Below are positions 28,186 through 36,765 of a DNA stretch of 64,000 nucleotides, piece after piece (position 1 is the first letter of the stretch; each line of letters begins with the position of its first letter). Under the pieces are notes generated by a model. That model was not told the DNA's origin, did no database searches, and worked only from the letters and a program-made list of their open reading frames with translations. This DNA comes from Bosea beijingensis (lineage in GTDB: Bacteria; Pseudomonadota; Alphaproteobacteria; Rhizobiales; Beijerinckiaceae): positions 2,452,782 to 2,516,781 of the forward strand of contig NZ_CP132359.1 of assembly GCF_030758975.1 (NCBI RefSeq), given 5' to 3'. Position numbers and translations under genes: made by a program.

Positions 28186-29780
28186 TGGGGCTGGCACGGG
28201 TCGCGGAGGCCATCATCCTGGGTTGGGGTTGGCGGAAGCGCCTGATCGCGCTTGTCGCCGGCGCGAGCGGCGCGCTCGGCCTGCCGCCGTTCGATCTCTG
28301 GCCGCTCGTCGTCGTGCCGATGACCATCGCGGTCTGGCTGATCGACGGCGCCGTCGGCACCAGCGCCTGGCGCCGCTTCCGGGCCGCCTTCGCGGTCGGC
28401 TGGTGGTGGGGCTTCGGCTTCTTCCTCGCCGGCCTGTGGTGGCTCGGCGCCGCCTTTCTGGTCGAGGCCGACAAATTCGCCTGGGCGATGCCGCTCGGCG
28501 TCGTCGCCTTGCCGGCCTTCCTTGCCATCTTCCCGGCCTTCGCTTTCGGCTTCTCGCGCCTGGCCTGGCCCAAGGGCGCCGGGCGCATCCTCGTGCTCGC
28601 CGCCATGCTGGCGCTCAGCGAATGGCTGCGCGGCCATGTCCTGACCGGCTTCCCCTGGAACGTCTACGGCATGATGCTGGCCAGCGAGATCCATATCGCG
28701 CAGATCGCCTCGCTCATCGGTGTCTATGGCCTGACCCTGTTCGCCGTGGCGATCGGGGCGGCTCCGGCCGTGCTCGGGACGGCGCGGACGCCGGCAGGGC
28801 GCAACCTGCCGCTGCTCCTGGCACTCGCCGCATTGGCCGGCTTCTTCGCCTTCGGCTACTGGCGCGTGCCGGCCGCTCCCTCGCCGCTCGTGGCCGGGGT
28901 GAAGCTTCGGCTGATGCAGCCCAACCTGCCGCAGGACGCCAAGTTCAGCGGCAATAACGGTGCGGCGATCCTCGAACGCTATCTGGCCCTGAGCGACCGG
29001 GCGACCAGCCCGACCACGCCCGGCCTCCAGGGCATCACGCATCTGATCTGGCCGGAATCGGCCTTTCCCTTCCTGCTCGGCCGCACGCCCGGCGCCCTGT
29101 CGCGCATTGGGGCCGCGCTGCCGCCCGATGTGACGCTGATCACCGGGGCGGCGCGCGCCGGCGAGACGCTGCCCGGCGAAAGCCGGCCGCCGATCTACAA
29201 TTCGATCCAGGTCGTCAGTGACGAGGGCGTCATCCTCGCCAGCTACGACAAGGTCCATCTCGTCCCCTTCGGCGAGTATCTGCCGCCCGTCCTGGATAGA
29301 TTGCTCCGCGGTATCGGCCTGTCCCAGTTCGTCTCGATCCCCGGCGGCTTCGCGGCCGGAAGCGGCCGGACGCCGCTCGCGATCAAGGGTCTGCCGACGG
29401 CGGCGCCGCTGATCTGCTACGAGGCGGTGTTCCCGGGCGAGGTCGCCGCGCGCGGCCCGCGTGCCGGCTTCTTCCTGAACCTGACCAATGACGGCTGGTT
29501 CGGCCAGACCAGCGGTCCCTACCAGCATTTCGCCCAGGCGCGCCTGCGCAGCATCGAGGAAGGCCTGCCGCTGATACGCGCCGCCAATACCGGTATTTCA
29601 GCGGTGATCGATGCCTATGGCCGGACCATCGCGAGCCTGCCGCTCGGCGTGGAAGGCGTGCTGGATTTGGGCCTGCCGCAGGCCGGCCCCGTCACGCTCT
29701 ATGCAAGGGCGGGGGACTTTGTTTTCGCCGGGCTTCTGCTTCTTTTTCTGGGGTTTTCCCGCTTACGTGCGCGCGAATGA
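28185..29780 (+). CDS. lnt: Apolipoprotein N-acyltransferase Lnt
   Basis: A 531-residue protein with about six to seven N-terminal membrane helices and a periplasmic nitrilase-like domain. The catalytic triad is visible: Glu291 (WPESAFPF), Lys356 (YDKVHLVPFGEYLP) and Cys411 (PLICYEAVFPGE). It adds the third acyl chain to lipoproteins in the inner membrane. In Sinorhizobium the homologue is ActA, needed for acid tolerance. It overlaps the CorC gene and is followed by a PhrR-like regulator gene, as in rhizobia. Confidence 0.95.
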   Translation: MGLARVAEAIILGWGWRKRLIALVAGASGALGLPPFDLWPLVVVPMTIAVWLIDGAVGTSAWRRFRAAFAVGWWWGFGFFLAGLWWLGAAFLVEADKFAWAMPLGVVALPAFLAIFPAFAFGFSRLAWPKGAGRILVLAAMLALSEWLRGHVLTGFPWNVYGMMLASEIHIAQIASLIGVYGLTLFAVAIGAAPAVLGTARTPAGRNLPLLLALAALAGFFAFGYWRVPAAPSPLVAGVKLRLMQPNLPQDAKFSGNNGAAILERYLALSDRATSPTTPGLQGITHLIWPESAFPFLLGRTPGALSRIGAALPPDVTLITGAARAGETLPGESRPPIYNSIQVVSDEGVILASYDKVHLVPFGEYLPPVLDRLLRGIGLSQFVSIPGGFAAGSGRTPLAIKGLPTAAPLICYEAVFPGEVAARGPRAGFFLNLTNDGWFGQTSGPYQHFAQARLRSIEEGLPLIRAANTGISAVIDAYGRTIASLPLGVEGVLDLGLPQAGPVTLYARAGDFVFAGLLLLFLGFSRLRARE

Positions 29781-29828
29781 TCCCGATTGGAACTTTTTCG
29801 CGCGGGAGGGTGGATTAGCTGCGACGCC

Positions 29829-29834
29829 TATAAT
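29829..29834 (+). promoter_or_regulatory. Consensus -10 element (TATAAT) upstream of the PhrR-like gene
   Basis: A perfect TATAAT lies 73 bases upstream of the regulator start, in a stretch that is otherwise G+C rich. No good -35 is found at 16-18 bases upstream (the position holds GAGGGT), so an activator or another sigma factor would be needed. Confidence 0.35.
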
Positions 29835-29906
29835 AAAGGGACGATTACCGCGCCGACCAGGATGGCGGCTCCTGGTCATGACACTGATGCCTAAGCAGGG
29901 TGAATC

Positions 29907-30320
29907 ATGATCAAGAAAGTCCCCAATCCGATCGACAAGCATGTCGGCAGCCGCGTCCGCATGCGTCGGATGCTCGCTGGCGTCAGCCAGGAAAAACTGG
30001 GCGAGGCGCTCGGGCTGACCTTCCAGCAGGTGCAGAAATACGAGAAGGGCTCCAACCGCATCAGCGCGAGCCGCCTGCAGCAGATCGCCAAGATGCTCGA
30101 TGTGCCCGTGTCCTTCTTCTTCGACGGCGCTCCGACCGGCGACATGCCCGAGACCGGCTTCGCCGATTCCGCTGCGACGACCTATATTTCCGAGTTCCTC
30201 GCCACCAGCGAAGGCGTCCAGCTCACCAAGGCCTTCACCCGGATCAAGAGCGGCCGGGTCCGCCGCCGGATCATCGATCTCGTCGAGGCTCTGGCCGAGG
30301 AAGACGCCGGAACGGCGTGA
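29907..30320 (+). CDS. XRE/Cro-CI-family transcriptional regulator, PhrR-like
   Basis: A 137-residue protein with an HTH_3 domain (about residues 15-70: VGSRVRMRRMLAGVSQEKLGEALGLTFQQVQKYEKGSNRISASRLQQIAKMLDVPVSFFF). A short C-terminal region with a basic helix (RIKSGRVRRRIIDLVEALAEE) follows. The position between lnt (actA) and metK matches the conserved rhizobial locus of phrR, an acid-induced repressor gene; the name is by context and family resemblance. An inverted repeat just after its stop could be an operator. Confidence 0.85.
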   Translation: MIKKVPNPIDKHVGSRVRMRRMLAGVSQEKLGEALGLTFQQVQKYEKGSNRISASRLQQIAKMLDVPVSFFFDGAPTGDMPETGFADSAATTYISEFLATSEGVQLTKAFTRIKSGRVRRRIIDLVEALAEEDAGTA

Positions 30321-30333
30321 TATCGCACTGGTT

Positions 30334-30353
30334 TCGTTCGATGTGACGAACGA
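30334..30353. repeat. Inverted repeat upstream of metK
   Basis: TCGTTCG (30334-30340), six bases, CGAACGA (30347-30353): perfect seven-base arms, 14 bases after the regulator stop and 124 bases before the metK start. A CGTTCGTT at 30413-30420 could pair with the right arm as an alternative. It could be a weak terminator, an operator for the adjacent regulator, or part of a metK leader. No T tract follows. Confidence 0.45.
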
Positions 30354-30476
30354 TCTTCCCGATAAGCGGATTTTAGCGCTTGACGGCGAACGCGTCCGCT
30401 GCAATGACGGGCCGTTCGTTGGGCTGGCGTCGCTGCGCCGGCCTTTTCCATGTGCCGATTCAGGGAACCCCCGACC

Positions 30477-31682
30477 GTGTCACGCCAGAATTATCTGTTC
30501 ACCAGCGAGTCCGTCTCGGAGGGGCACCCCGACAAGGTCTGCGACCGCATTTCAGACGAGATCGTCGATCTCTTCTTCAAGGAAGCCGCCAAGGCGGGCA
30601 TGGATGCGAGCAAGGTCCGCGTCGCCTGCGAGACGCTGGCGACGACCAATCGCGTCGTCATCGCCGGCGAGGTCCGCACCTCGCTCGACGAGAAGGCGAT
30701 GAAGAGCAAGGTCAAGTCGGCCGCGCGCAAGGCGATCAAGGCGATCGGCTACGAGCAGGATGGCTTCCACTGGAAGAAGTGCAAGATCGACGTACTGCTG
30801 CACCCGCAATCCGCGGATATCGCCGTGGGCGTCGATGAGGCCGGCAACAAGGATGTCGGCGCCGGCGACCAGGGCATCATGTTCGGCTATGCCAGCCGCG
30901 AGACGCCCGAGCTGCTGCCCGCCCCGATCTACTACGCCCACAAGATCCTGGAGACCCTGACGCTCGCCCGCAAGAAGGGCGAGGGCGACGCCGCCAAGCT
31001 CGGTCCGGACGCCAAGAGCCAGGTCACAGTCAAGTACGAGAACGGCAAGCCGGTCGGCGTCACCCAGATCGTGCTCTCGACCCAGCATCTCGACGAGAAG
31101 CTGACCTCGGCCGATGTCCGCAAGATCGTCGAGCCCTATATCCGTCAGTCGCTGCCGGATGGCTGGATCTCCAAGGACACGGTCTGGCACATCAACCCGA
31201 CCGGCAAGTTCGTGATCGGCGGCCCGGACGGCGACGCCGGCCTCACCGGCCGCAAGATCATCGTCGACACCTATGGCGGTGCGGCCCCGCACGGCGGCGG
31301 CGCCTTCTCGGGCAAGGACCCGACCAAGGTCGACCGCTCGGCGGCTTACGCGGCGCGCTATCTCGCCAAGAACGTCGTCGCGGCGAAGCTGGCTGATCGC
31401 GCCACGATCCAGCTCTCCTACGCCATCGGCGTCGCCAAGCCGCTGTCGATCTATGTCGACCTGCACGGCACCGGCAAGGTCGACGAGGCCAAGCTCGAGG
31501 ACGTGCTCGGCAAGCTGGTCGATCTGTCGCCGAACGGCATCCGCAACCATCTCGGCCTGAACAAGCCGATCTACGCCAAGACCTCGGCCTACGGCCATTT
31601 CGGCCGCAAGGCCGGCCGCGACGGCTCCTTCTCCTGGGAGAAGACCGATCTCGTCGACGCGCTGAAGAAGGCTGTCGCCTGA
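30477..31682 (+). CDS. metK: S-adenosylmethionine synthetase
   Basis: A 401-residue protein from GTG 30477 (reads [33 protein letters not shown]), the usual alphaproteobacterial start. The family signatures [12 protein letters not shown] (ATP/methionine site) and the [24 protein letters not shown]-loop-like stretch are present. It makes SAM from ATP and methionine. AGGGAA at 30462-30467 is the ribosome site; ATG 30450 has none. A strong terminator follows. No recognisable SAM riboswitch was seen upstream. Confidence 0.96.
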   Translation: MSRQNYLFTSESVSEGHPDKVCDRISDEIVDLFFKEAAKAGMDASKVRVACETLATTNRVVIAGEVRTSLDEKAMKSKVKSAARKAIKAIGYEQDGFHWKKCKIDVLLHPQSADIAVGVDEAGNKDVGAGDQGIMFGYASRETPELLPAPIYYAHKILETLTLARKKGEGDAAKLGPDAKSQVTVKYENGKPVGVTQIVLSTQHLDEKLTSADVRKIVEPYIRQSLPDGWISKDTVWHINPTGKFVIGGPDGDAGLTGRKIIVDTYGGAAPHGGGAFSGKDPTKVDRSAAYAARYLAKNVVAAKLADRATIQLSYAIGVAKPLSIYVDLHGTGKVDEAKLEDVLGKLVDLSPNGIRNHLGLNKPIYAKTSAYGHFGRKAGRDGSFSWEKTDLVDALKKAVA

Positions 31683-31707
31683 GCCATCAGGCACAGTCGG
31701 ACCATCG

Positions 31708-31733
31708 AACCGGGGCGTGAGCCCCGGTTTTTG
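31708..31733 (+). terminator. Intrinsic terminator after metK
   Basis: A nine-base perfect stem AACCGGGGC/GCCCCGGTT with a GTGA tetraloop, followed by a T tract (TTTTTG), 25 bases downstream of the metK stop. A textbook Rho-independent terminator. Confidence 0.9.
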
Positions 31734-31791
31734 TTTGGGCTGTGGCATCGCGGGGCTTGATGTCCGTGTGCCGAGCAGTCAAGGCGGGGCC

Positions 31792-32481
31792 ATGACCGAG
31801 CACGACAACGACCGCGCTTTCTACGGCCGCCGCAAGGGCAAGGCCCTGCGCGACGGCCAGAGCCATCTCATGGAGCACACGCTGCCGCGTCTGCGCCTGC
31901 CGGAGGGCGATATCACCGATCTCGAGGCGCTGTTCCCGCAGCCCATCGAGGCGGTCCGGCTGGAGATCGGCTTCGGCGGCGGCGAGCACCTGCTGATGCG
32001 GATGCGCGAGAGCCCGCAGATCGGCTTCATCGGCGTCGAGCCCTTCATCAACGGCATGGCCAAGCTCCTGGCGGTCGCAGAGCGCGAGGGGCTGACCAAT
32101 ATCCGCGTCTGGGACGACGATGCCGCGCTGCTGCTGCCGCGCTTTCCGGCCGGCAGCCTCGATGCGATCGATCTGCTCTATCCCGATCCCTGGCCGAAGC
32201 GCCGGCAGCGCAAACGCCGTTTCGTCTCGGAGCATACGCTAGGCTTGTTCGCTCGCGCGCTTCGCCCCGGCGGGCGCTTCCGCTTCGCCAGCGACATCGA
32301 CGATTATATCGGCTGGACCCTGTCGCGCCTGATGGCCTCGCCGGATTTCGACTGGACCGACGAGCGGCCGGGCGACTGGCGCACGCCCTATCCCGGCTGG
32401 ATCCGCACCCGCTACGAGGCGAAGGCGGTCCGCGAGGGGCGCATCTCCAGCTATCTCACGGCTTTGCGTCGCGCATCCTGA
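31792..32481 (+). CDS. trmB: tRNA (guanine-N7-)-methyltransferase TrmB
   Basis: A 229-residue SAM-dependent methyltransferase. The SAM motif is VRLEIGFGGGEHLLMRM, followed by FIGVEPFINGMAKLL and DLLYPDPWPKRRQRKRRFVSE, the diagnostic PDPWPKxRHxKRR segment with Gln in place of His. It makes m7G46 in tRNA. The AAGGCGGG site precedes ATG 31792. Its 3' end overlaps the 3' end of the convergent DUF2336 gene by 26 bases. Confidence 0.95.
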   Translation: MTEHDNDRAFYGRRKGKALRDGQSHLMEHTLPRLRLPEGDITDLEALFPQPIEAVRLEIGFGGGEHLLMRMRESPQIGFIGVEPFINGMAKLLAVAEREGLTNIRVWDDDAALLLPRFPAGSLDAIDLLYPDPWPKRRQRKRRFVSEHTLGLFARALRPGGRFRFASDIDDYIGWTLSRLMASPDFDWTDERPGDWRTPYPGWIRTRYEAKAVREGRISSYLTALRRAS

Positions 32482-33544
32482 GGAAGCCGAGCACGCGCTG
32501 CGCGGTGCCCTGGGCGAGGGTGCGGAAGCTCTCGCGGGCGCGGTCGACCGCGGCCTGCGACTTGCCGAAATCCTTGCGCAGCGAGATCAGCGCCGCCGTG
32601 GTCTCCCACGACCAGCCGAGCGCGCGCGCCACCAGCAGCACCGCCTCGCGGTCGCTGCCGAGGATGATCTGCTCGCTCGCCGGCAGGCCGAGCTGCGCCA
32701 GCACGGCCACGCCGCAGATCGCGTGTTCGGTCGCGCCTTCCTGGGCATAGGTACGGACCTTGGCCTCGTCGAGCAGGCCGGCCTCGTTGAGCTCGCGAAT
32801 ATTGACGAGCGCCGCGCTGATCGCGCCGAGCTCGCCCGGCATCTGGCCGCCCGCCGTGATCGCATCCGCCCCGCGCTCGACCGCATTGTCGACATCGTTG
32901 GCGAACGTCGGCTCGAGGCTCTCGCTGAGCCGTCGCCGGGCGGAATTCTTGGCGGCGGTCATGAGCTGCGCGACGAGCTCGGTCGGAATGTCGCGCCGCA
33001 AGCCCAGCGTCGCCTGGAGCGCATCGTCCTGCGCCGCGCGCATCACCAGCACGCCCATGCCGTGGCGGGAGAAGCGCGCGGTCTGGTTGGCGGCGACGGC
33101 ATGGGTCACGACGCGCCCACCGCGCAGGATCAGAAAATCGGTGACGGGTTCGCCGAGCTCGGGCCGCTCGGTGATCGCCAGCATATGGTCGCGCCCCTTG
33201 GCGGCGGAGACCGCCACGAGGTCCTGGTCGTTCAGGCGCGGTGACTGCACCAGCACGGCGCGCGCCACGGCGATCTCGTCGAGAGCGAGCTGGCGGACGA
33301 CGCCGCTCGGCGCGTTCGGCACCGGCGCGATCCGCTCCGACAATTCGACGCGGGCGCGAAGTTCGATGGCGCGCGACAGCCGCCCGATCACCACGTCGAA
33401 GACGCCGACCTGCTCCTCGTCCATATGGACGGCGGTCGCCAGGAACAGGTCCGTCAGTCGCGACAGGATGTCGGCGCGCTCGTCGCTCGAGCCGCGCAGC
33501 ATCGTGGATTCGAGATCTCGCAGCAGCGAGCCGACCGCACTCAT
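32456..33544 (-). CDS. DUF2336 domain-containing protein
   Basis: A 362-residue soluble, helix-rich protein resembling the alphaproteobacterial DUF2336 family (LLRDLESTMLRGSSDERADILSRLTDLFLATA at the N-terminus; repeated DIPTELVAQLMTAAKNSARRRL-type helices). No catalytic motif was seen. The function is unknown. It is transcribed against the flow of the metK-trmB and rimP-nusA genes and sits alone between them. The last 26 bases overlap trmB on the opposite strand, so neither gene can end without the other. Confidence 0.75.
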   Translation of the reverse strand: MSAVGSLLRDLESTMLRGSSDERADILSRLTDLFLATAVHMDEEQVGVFDVVIGRLSRAIELRARVELSERIAPVPNAPSGVVRQLALDEIAVARAVLVQSPRLNDQDLVAVSAAKGRDHMLAITERPELGEPVTDFLILRGGRVVTHAVAANQTARFSRHGMGVLVMRAAQDDALQATLGLRRDIPTELVAQLMTAAKNSARRRLSESLEPTFANDVDNAVERGADAITAGGQMPGELGAISAALVNIRELNEAGLLDEAKVRTYAQEGATEHAICGVAVLAQLGLPASEQIILGSDREAVLLVARALGWSWETTAALISLRKDFGKSQAAVDRARESFRTLAQGTAQRVLGFLRMRDAKP

Positions 33545-33624
33545 ACCAAGTCCTCAACCGGTATTCCGTCGCGTCATCTGACACGCGAAGGATGACCATC
33601 GGGTTAGCGCCGCCGCAACCGAGC

Positions 33625-33653
33625 TTGCATATCGGGGCGATGCGGACTAAATA
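33625..33653 (+). promoter_or_regulatory. Weak candidate promoter for the rimP-nusA-infB operon
   Basis: TTGCAT (33625-33630), 17 bases, TAAATA (33648-33653). Each box matches only half of the sigma70 consensus, but the position suits: divergent from DUF2336 and about 40 bases ahead of the leader terminator. Treat as tentative. Confidence 0.25.
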
Positions 33654-33691
33654 GCGGCCAACAGCTCTGGTATCGGTTAACGCCGATGATC

Positions 33692-33721
33692 AAGAGCGGG
33701 CCCACCGGCCCGCTCTTTTTT
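33692..33721 (+). terminator. Intrinsic terminator in the leader of rimP-nusA-infB (candidate attenuator)
   Basis: An eleven-base perfect stem AAGAGCGGGCC/GGCCCGCTCTT with a four-base loop, running straight into a six-T tract. No plus-strand gene lies upstream of it (the neighbour DUF2336 is divergent) and rimP begins 44 bases later. It is therefore best read as a leader terminator controlling read-through into the operon that encodes NusA. Confidence 0.85.
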
Positions 33722-33764
33722 ATTGGCCGCGACCCGCCGGAGGCAGACGGAACGGTCTCAGGCC

Positions 33765-34463
33765 ATGAGTGAACCCACCCACGAGCCGACAGCGGCACCC
33801 GATCAGGAACCCCGCCTCGTCGTCGAAAGCGGCGTGGCGTTGCGCGTTGCCGCGATCATCGAGCCGGCGATCGTCGATCTCGGCTACCGGCTGGTGCGCG
33901 TGCGCGTCACCGCCCAGAACGGCTGTACCCTGCAGATCATGGCAGAGCGGCCGGACGGCACGATGAATGTCGAGGGTTGCGAGGAGATCAGCCAGGCGGT
34001 CTCGCCGGCGCTCGACGTCGATGATCCGATCCAGGCGGCCTATCATCTCGAAGTCTCGTCGCCGGGCATCGACCGTCCGCTGGTGCGCGCCAGCGATTTC
34101 GAGCGCTGGGCCGGTCACCTGACCAAGATCGACACGAGCGAGCCGGTTGCCGGCCGCAAGCGCTTCCGTGGTATCCTGCGCGGCGCCGCCGGCCAGGATG
34201 CGCTGCTGACGCGCGACGACGCCAAGAGCGAGGAAGAGCGCGACGTCGCGATTCCGATGCGCGCGATCGCCGAGGCCCGCCTCGTCCTGACCGACGCGCT
34301 CATCACCGAGGCGCTGCGCCGCGGCAAGTCCGGCCTGCCGCCGGAAATGCCGCAGGCCGACGACATCGCCAGCCCGAAGAAGGGCCGAGGAAAATCGCTG
34401 GGGCCGCGGCCGAAGAAGGCCGACACGCAGGCCCCGCACGAAAACGATAACGAAGAGGAGTGA
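33765..34463 (+). CDS. rimP: Ribosome maturation factor RimP
   Basis: A 232-residue protein. The N-terminal RimP domain contains [34 protein letters not shown] and [29 protein letters not shown], the hallmark segment. The C-terminal SH3-like domain is followed by a Lys/Arg-rich extension (about residues 190-232). It acts in 30S assembly. It is the first gene of rimP-nusA-ylxR-infB-rbfA-truB. It overlaps or abuts nusA. Confidence 0.93.
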   Translation: MSEPTHEPTAAPDQEPRLVVESGVALRVAAIIEPAIVDLGYRLVRVRVTAQNGCTLQIMAERPDGTMNVEGCEEISQAVSPALDVDDPIQAAYHLEVSSPGIDRPLVRASDFERWAGHLTKIDTSEPVAGRKRFRGILRGAAGQDALLTRDDAKSEEERDVAIPMRAIAEARLVLTDALITEALRRGKSGLPPEMPQADDIASPKKGRGKSLGPRPKKADTQAPHENDNEEE

Positions 34464-34468
34464 GCGTC

Positions 34469-36061
34469 ATGGTCGTCAGCGCCAACCGGCTCGAACTGCT
34501 GCAGATCGCCGACGCGGTCGCCCGCGAGAAGTCGATCGATCGTCAGATCGTCGTCGACGCCATGCAGGACGCCATCGCCAAGGCCGCCCGCTCGCGCTAC
34601 GGCATCGAGACGGACGTCCATGCCGAGATCAACACCAAGACCGGCGAGCTGCGCCTCGCCCGCCATCTCCAGGTCGTCGACACCGTCGAGAACCCGGCGA
34701 TCGAGATCACCGTCGACGAGGCCAAGCGCCATAATCCCGCCGCGCAGGCCGGTGACGTCATCGCCGATCCGCTGCCGCCCTTCGATTTCGGCCGCATCGC
34801 CGCCCAGTCGGCCAAGCAGGTCATCGTCCAGAAGGTCCGCGAGGCCGAGCGCGACCGCCAGTACGACGAGTACAAGGATCGCATCGGCGAGATCGTCAAC
34901 GGCGCGGTCAAGCGCGTCGAATACGGCAATGTCTTCGTCGATCTCGGCCGTGGCGAAGCGATCATCCGCCGCGACGAGATGATCCCGCGCGAGACCTTCA
35001 AGGTCGGCGACCGGGCTCGCGCCTATGTCTACGACGTGCGCCGCGAGCCGCGTGGCCCGCAGATCTTCCTGTCGCGCACCCATCCGCAGTTCATGGCCAA
35101 GCTCTTCGGCCAGGAAGTGCCGGAGATCTATGACGGGATCGTCGAGGTGAAGGCCGTCGCCCGCGATCCGGGCTCGCGCGCCAAGATCGCCGTGATCTCG
35201 CGCGATTCCTCGATCGACCCGGTCGGCGCCTGCGTCGGCATGCGCGGCTCGCGCGTGCAGGCCGTGGTCGGCGAGCTCCAGGGCGAGAAGATCGACATCA
35301 TTCCGTGGTCGCCGGATGTCGCGACCTTCGTCGTCAACGCGCTGCAGCCGGCGGAAGTCGCCAAGGTGGTGCTCGACGAGGAAGCCGACAAGATCGAGGT
35401 CGTGGTTCCCGACGAGCAGCTCTCGCTCGCCATCGGCCGCCGTGGCCAGAACGTGCGCCTCGCCTCGCAGCTCACCGGCTGGGACATCGACATCCTGACC
35501 GAGCAGGAGGAGTCCGAGCGCCGCCAGAAGGAATTCGTGCAGCGCACCGACCTGTTCATGAACGCGCTGAACGTCGACGAGACGGTCGGCCAGCTCCTGG
35601 CTTCGGAAGGCTTCCGCAATGTCGAGGAGCTCGCCTATGTCGATCTCTCCGAGCTCGCCTCGATCGAGGGCTTCGACGAGGACACCGCCGGCGAAATCCA
35701 GAGCCGCGCGCAGGAGCATCTCGCTGCCGTCGAGGCGGAGCTGGACGAGAAGCGTCGTGCGCTCGGCGTCGAGGACGCCTTGCGCGAGGTCGATGGCGTC
35801 ACCACTTCCATGATGGTCGCGCTCGGCGAGAACGACGTGAAGAGCGTCGAGGATCTCGCGGGCTGCGCCACGGACGATCTCGTCGGCTGGACCGAACGCA
35901 AGGACGGCGAGAGCACCCGTCACGCTGGCTATCTCGACGGGTTCGACCTGTCGCGCCAGGACGCTGAAGCGATCATCATGGCCGCCCGCATCCATGCGGG
36001 CTGGGTCGAGGCGCCGGCCGAGGAGCCTGAGGCGGAAGCCGACGAGGCGGCCGAGGCCTGA
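34469..36061 (+). CDS. nusA: Transcription termination/antitermination factor NusA
   Basis: A 530-residue protein: N-terminal RNA-polymerase-binding domain (SANRLELLQIADAVAREKSIDR), S1 domain (DRIGEIVNGAVKRVEYGNVFVDLGRGEAIIRRDEMIP), and KH1/KH2 with VGACVGMRGSRVQAVVGELQGEKIDIIPWS and SLAIGRRGQNVRLASQLTGWDIDI. C-terminal helix-hairpin-helix repeats and an acidic tail follow. ATG 34469 has a GAGGAG site eight bases upstream; a GTG at 34460 overlapping the rimP stop is less likely. NusA modulates pausing and termination, and may act on the leader terminator of its own operon. Confidence 0.96.
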   Translation: MVVSANRLELLQIADAVAREKSIDRQIVVDAMQDAIAKAARSRYGIETDVHAEINTKTGELRLARHLQVVDTVENPAIEITVDEAKRHNPAAQAGDVIADPLPPFDFGRIAAQSAKQVIVQKVREAERDRQYDEYKDRIGEIVNGAVKRVEYGNVFVDLGRGEAIIRRDEMIPRETFKVGDRARAYVYDVRREPRGPQIFLSRTHPQFMAKLFGQEVPEIYDGIVEVKAVARDPGSRAKIAVISRDSSIDPVGACVGMRGSRVQAVVGELQGEKIDIIPWSPDVATFVVNALQPAEVAKVVLDEEADKIEVVVPDEQLSLAIGRRGQNVRLASQLTGWDIDILTEQEESERRQKEFVQRTDLFMNALNVDETVGQLLASEGFRNVEELAYVDLSELASIEGFDEDTAGEIQSRAQEHLAAVEAELDEKRRALGVEDALREVDGVTTSMMVALGENDVKSVEDLAGCATDDLVGWTERKDGESTRHAGYLDGFDLSRQDAEAIIMAARIHAGWVEAPAEEPEAEADEAAEA

Positions 36062-36075
36062 GCGGAGCCCGCGGA

Positions 36076-36765
36076 GTGAAAGCGGCGACGCAGAAGGAAA
36101 CGGAACGGAGTTGCGTCGTCACCCGTGCGGTGAAGGCGCCCGACGATCTGATCCGCTTCGTCGCCGGGCCTGACGGTACCTTGGTGCCGGATCTCAGGCG
36201 CAAGCTCCCCGGACGCGGCGTATGGGCGAGCCTCAGCCGCAAGACGGTGGCCGAGGCGATCAAGCGCAAGGCCTTCGAGCGCTCGCTCAAGGCGAAGGTC
36301 GCGGTTCCCGCCGACCTTCCGGACATGATCGATGCGCTGATGCTGCGCGATGCGCTGCAGGCGCTCTCGATGGCCAACAAGGCGGGGCTCGTCATCGCGG
36401 GCTTCGCCAAGGTCGAGGCCCTGATCGGCTCGGGTCGCTGCGTCGGCGTGATCGCTGCCAGCGACGGGGCCGAGGACGGCAAGCGCAAGATCGGCCAGGC
36501 CGTCAGGCGGCTTGGCGCGGCGCGCGAGGCCGAGGGGCTCAAGGCCCGCGAACTGCCCGTCGTCACGATTTTCGCGGCGGCGGATTTGGAATTGGCGTTG
36601 GGGCGGGCACATGTGATACATGCCGCGCTTGCTCCGGGACCGGCGGCCGAGGGTGTGCTCTCCCGCTGGCGTCGGCTCGTCCGGTATCGGACGGACGATA
36701 CCGCCGCATCCGACCAGAACGACACCGAAGACACGACCGAACCGGCAGGACCGAACGCGGAATGA
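36076..36765 (+). CDS. YlxR-family (DUF448) RNA-binding protein with L7Ae-like C-terminal domain
   Basis: A 229-residue protein starting at GTG 36076. The N-terminal DUF448 domain ([46 protein letters not shown]) carries the GRGVW signature. The second half ([43 protein letters not shown]) looks like an L7Ae/L30e fold, as in other alphaproteobacterial fusions. In the family the cysteine motif is usually RxCxxTR; here it is SCVVTR. Located between nusA and infB; overlaps infB by four bases (ATGA). Confidence 0.88.
   Translation: MKAATQKETERSCVVTRAVKAPDDLIRFVAGPDGTLVPDLRRKLPGRGVWASLSRKTVAEAIKRKAFERSLKAKVAVPADLPDMIDALMLRDALQALSMANKAGLVIAGFAKVEALIGSGRCVGVIAASDGAEDGKRKIGQAVRRLGAAREAEGLKARELPVVTIFAAADLELALGRAHVIHAALAPGPAAEGVLSRWRRLVRYRTDDTAASDQNDTEDTTEPAGPNAE

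Noticed and set aside
30321..30476. SAM riboswitch upstream of metK
   Set aside because: None of the conserved cores of the SAM-I, SAM-II or SAM/SAH classes that I can recognise were seen; only a simple inverted repeat is present.
34115..35995. 626-codon minus-strand open frame opposite rimP and nusA
   Set aside because: Asp/Leu/Arg-rich antisense product with no recognisable domain; nusA is unmistakable on the other strand.
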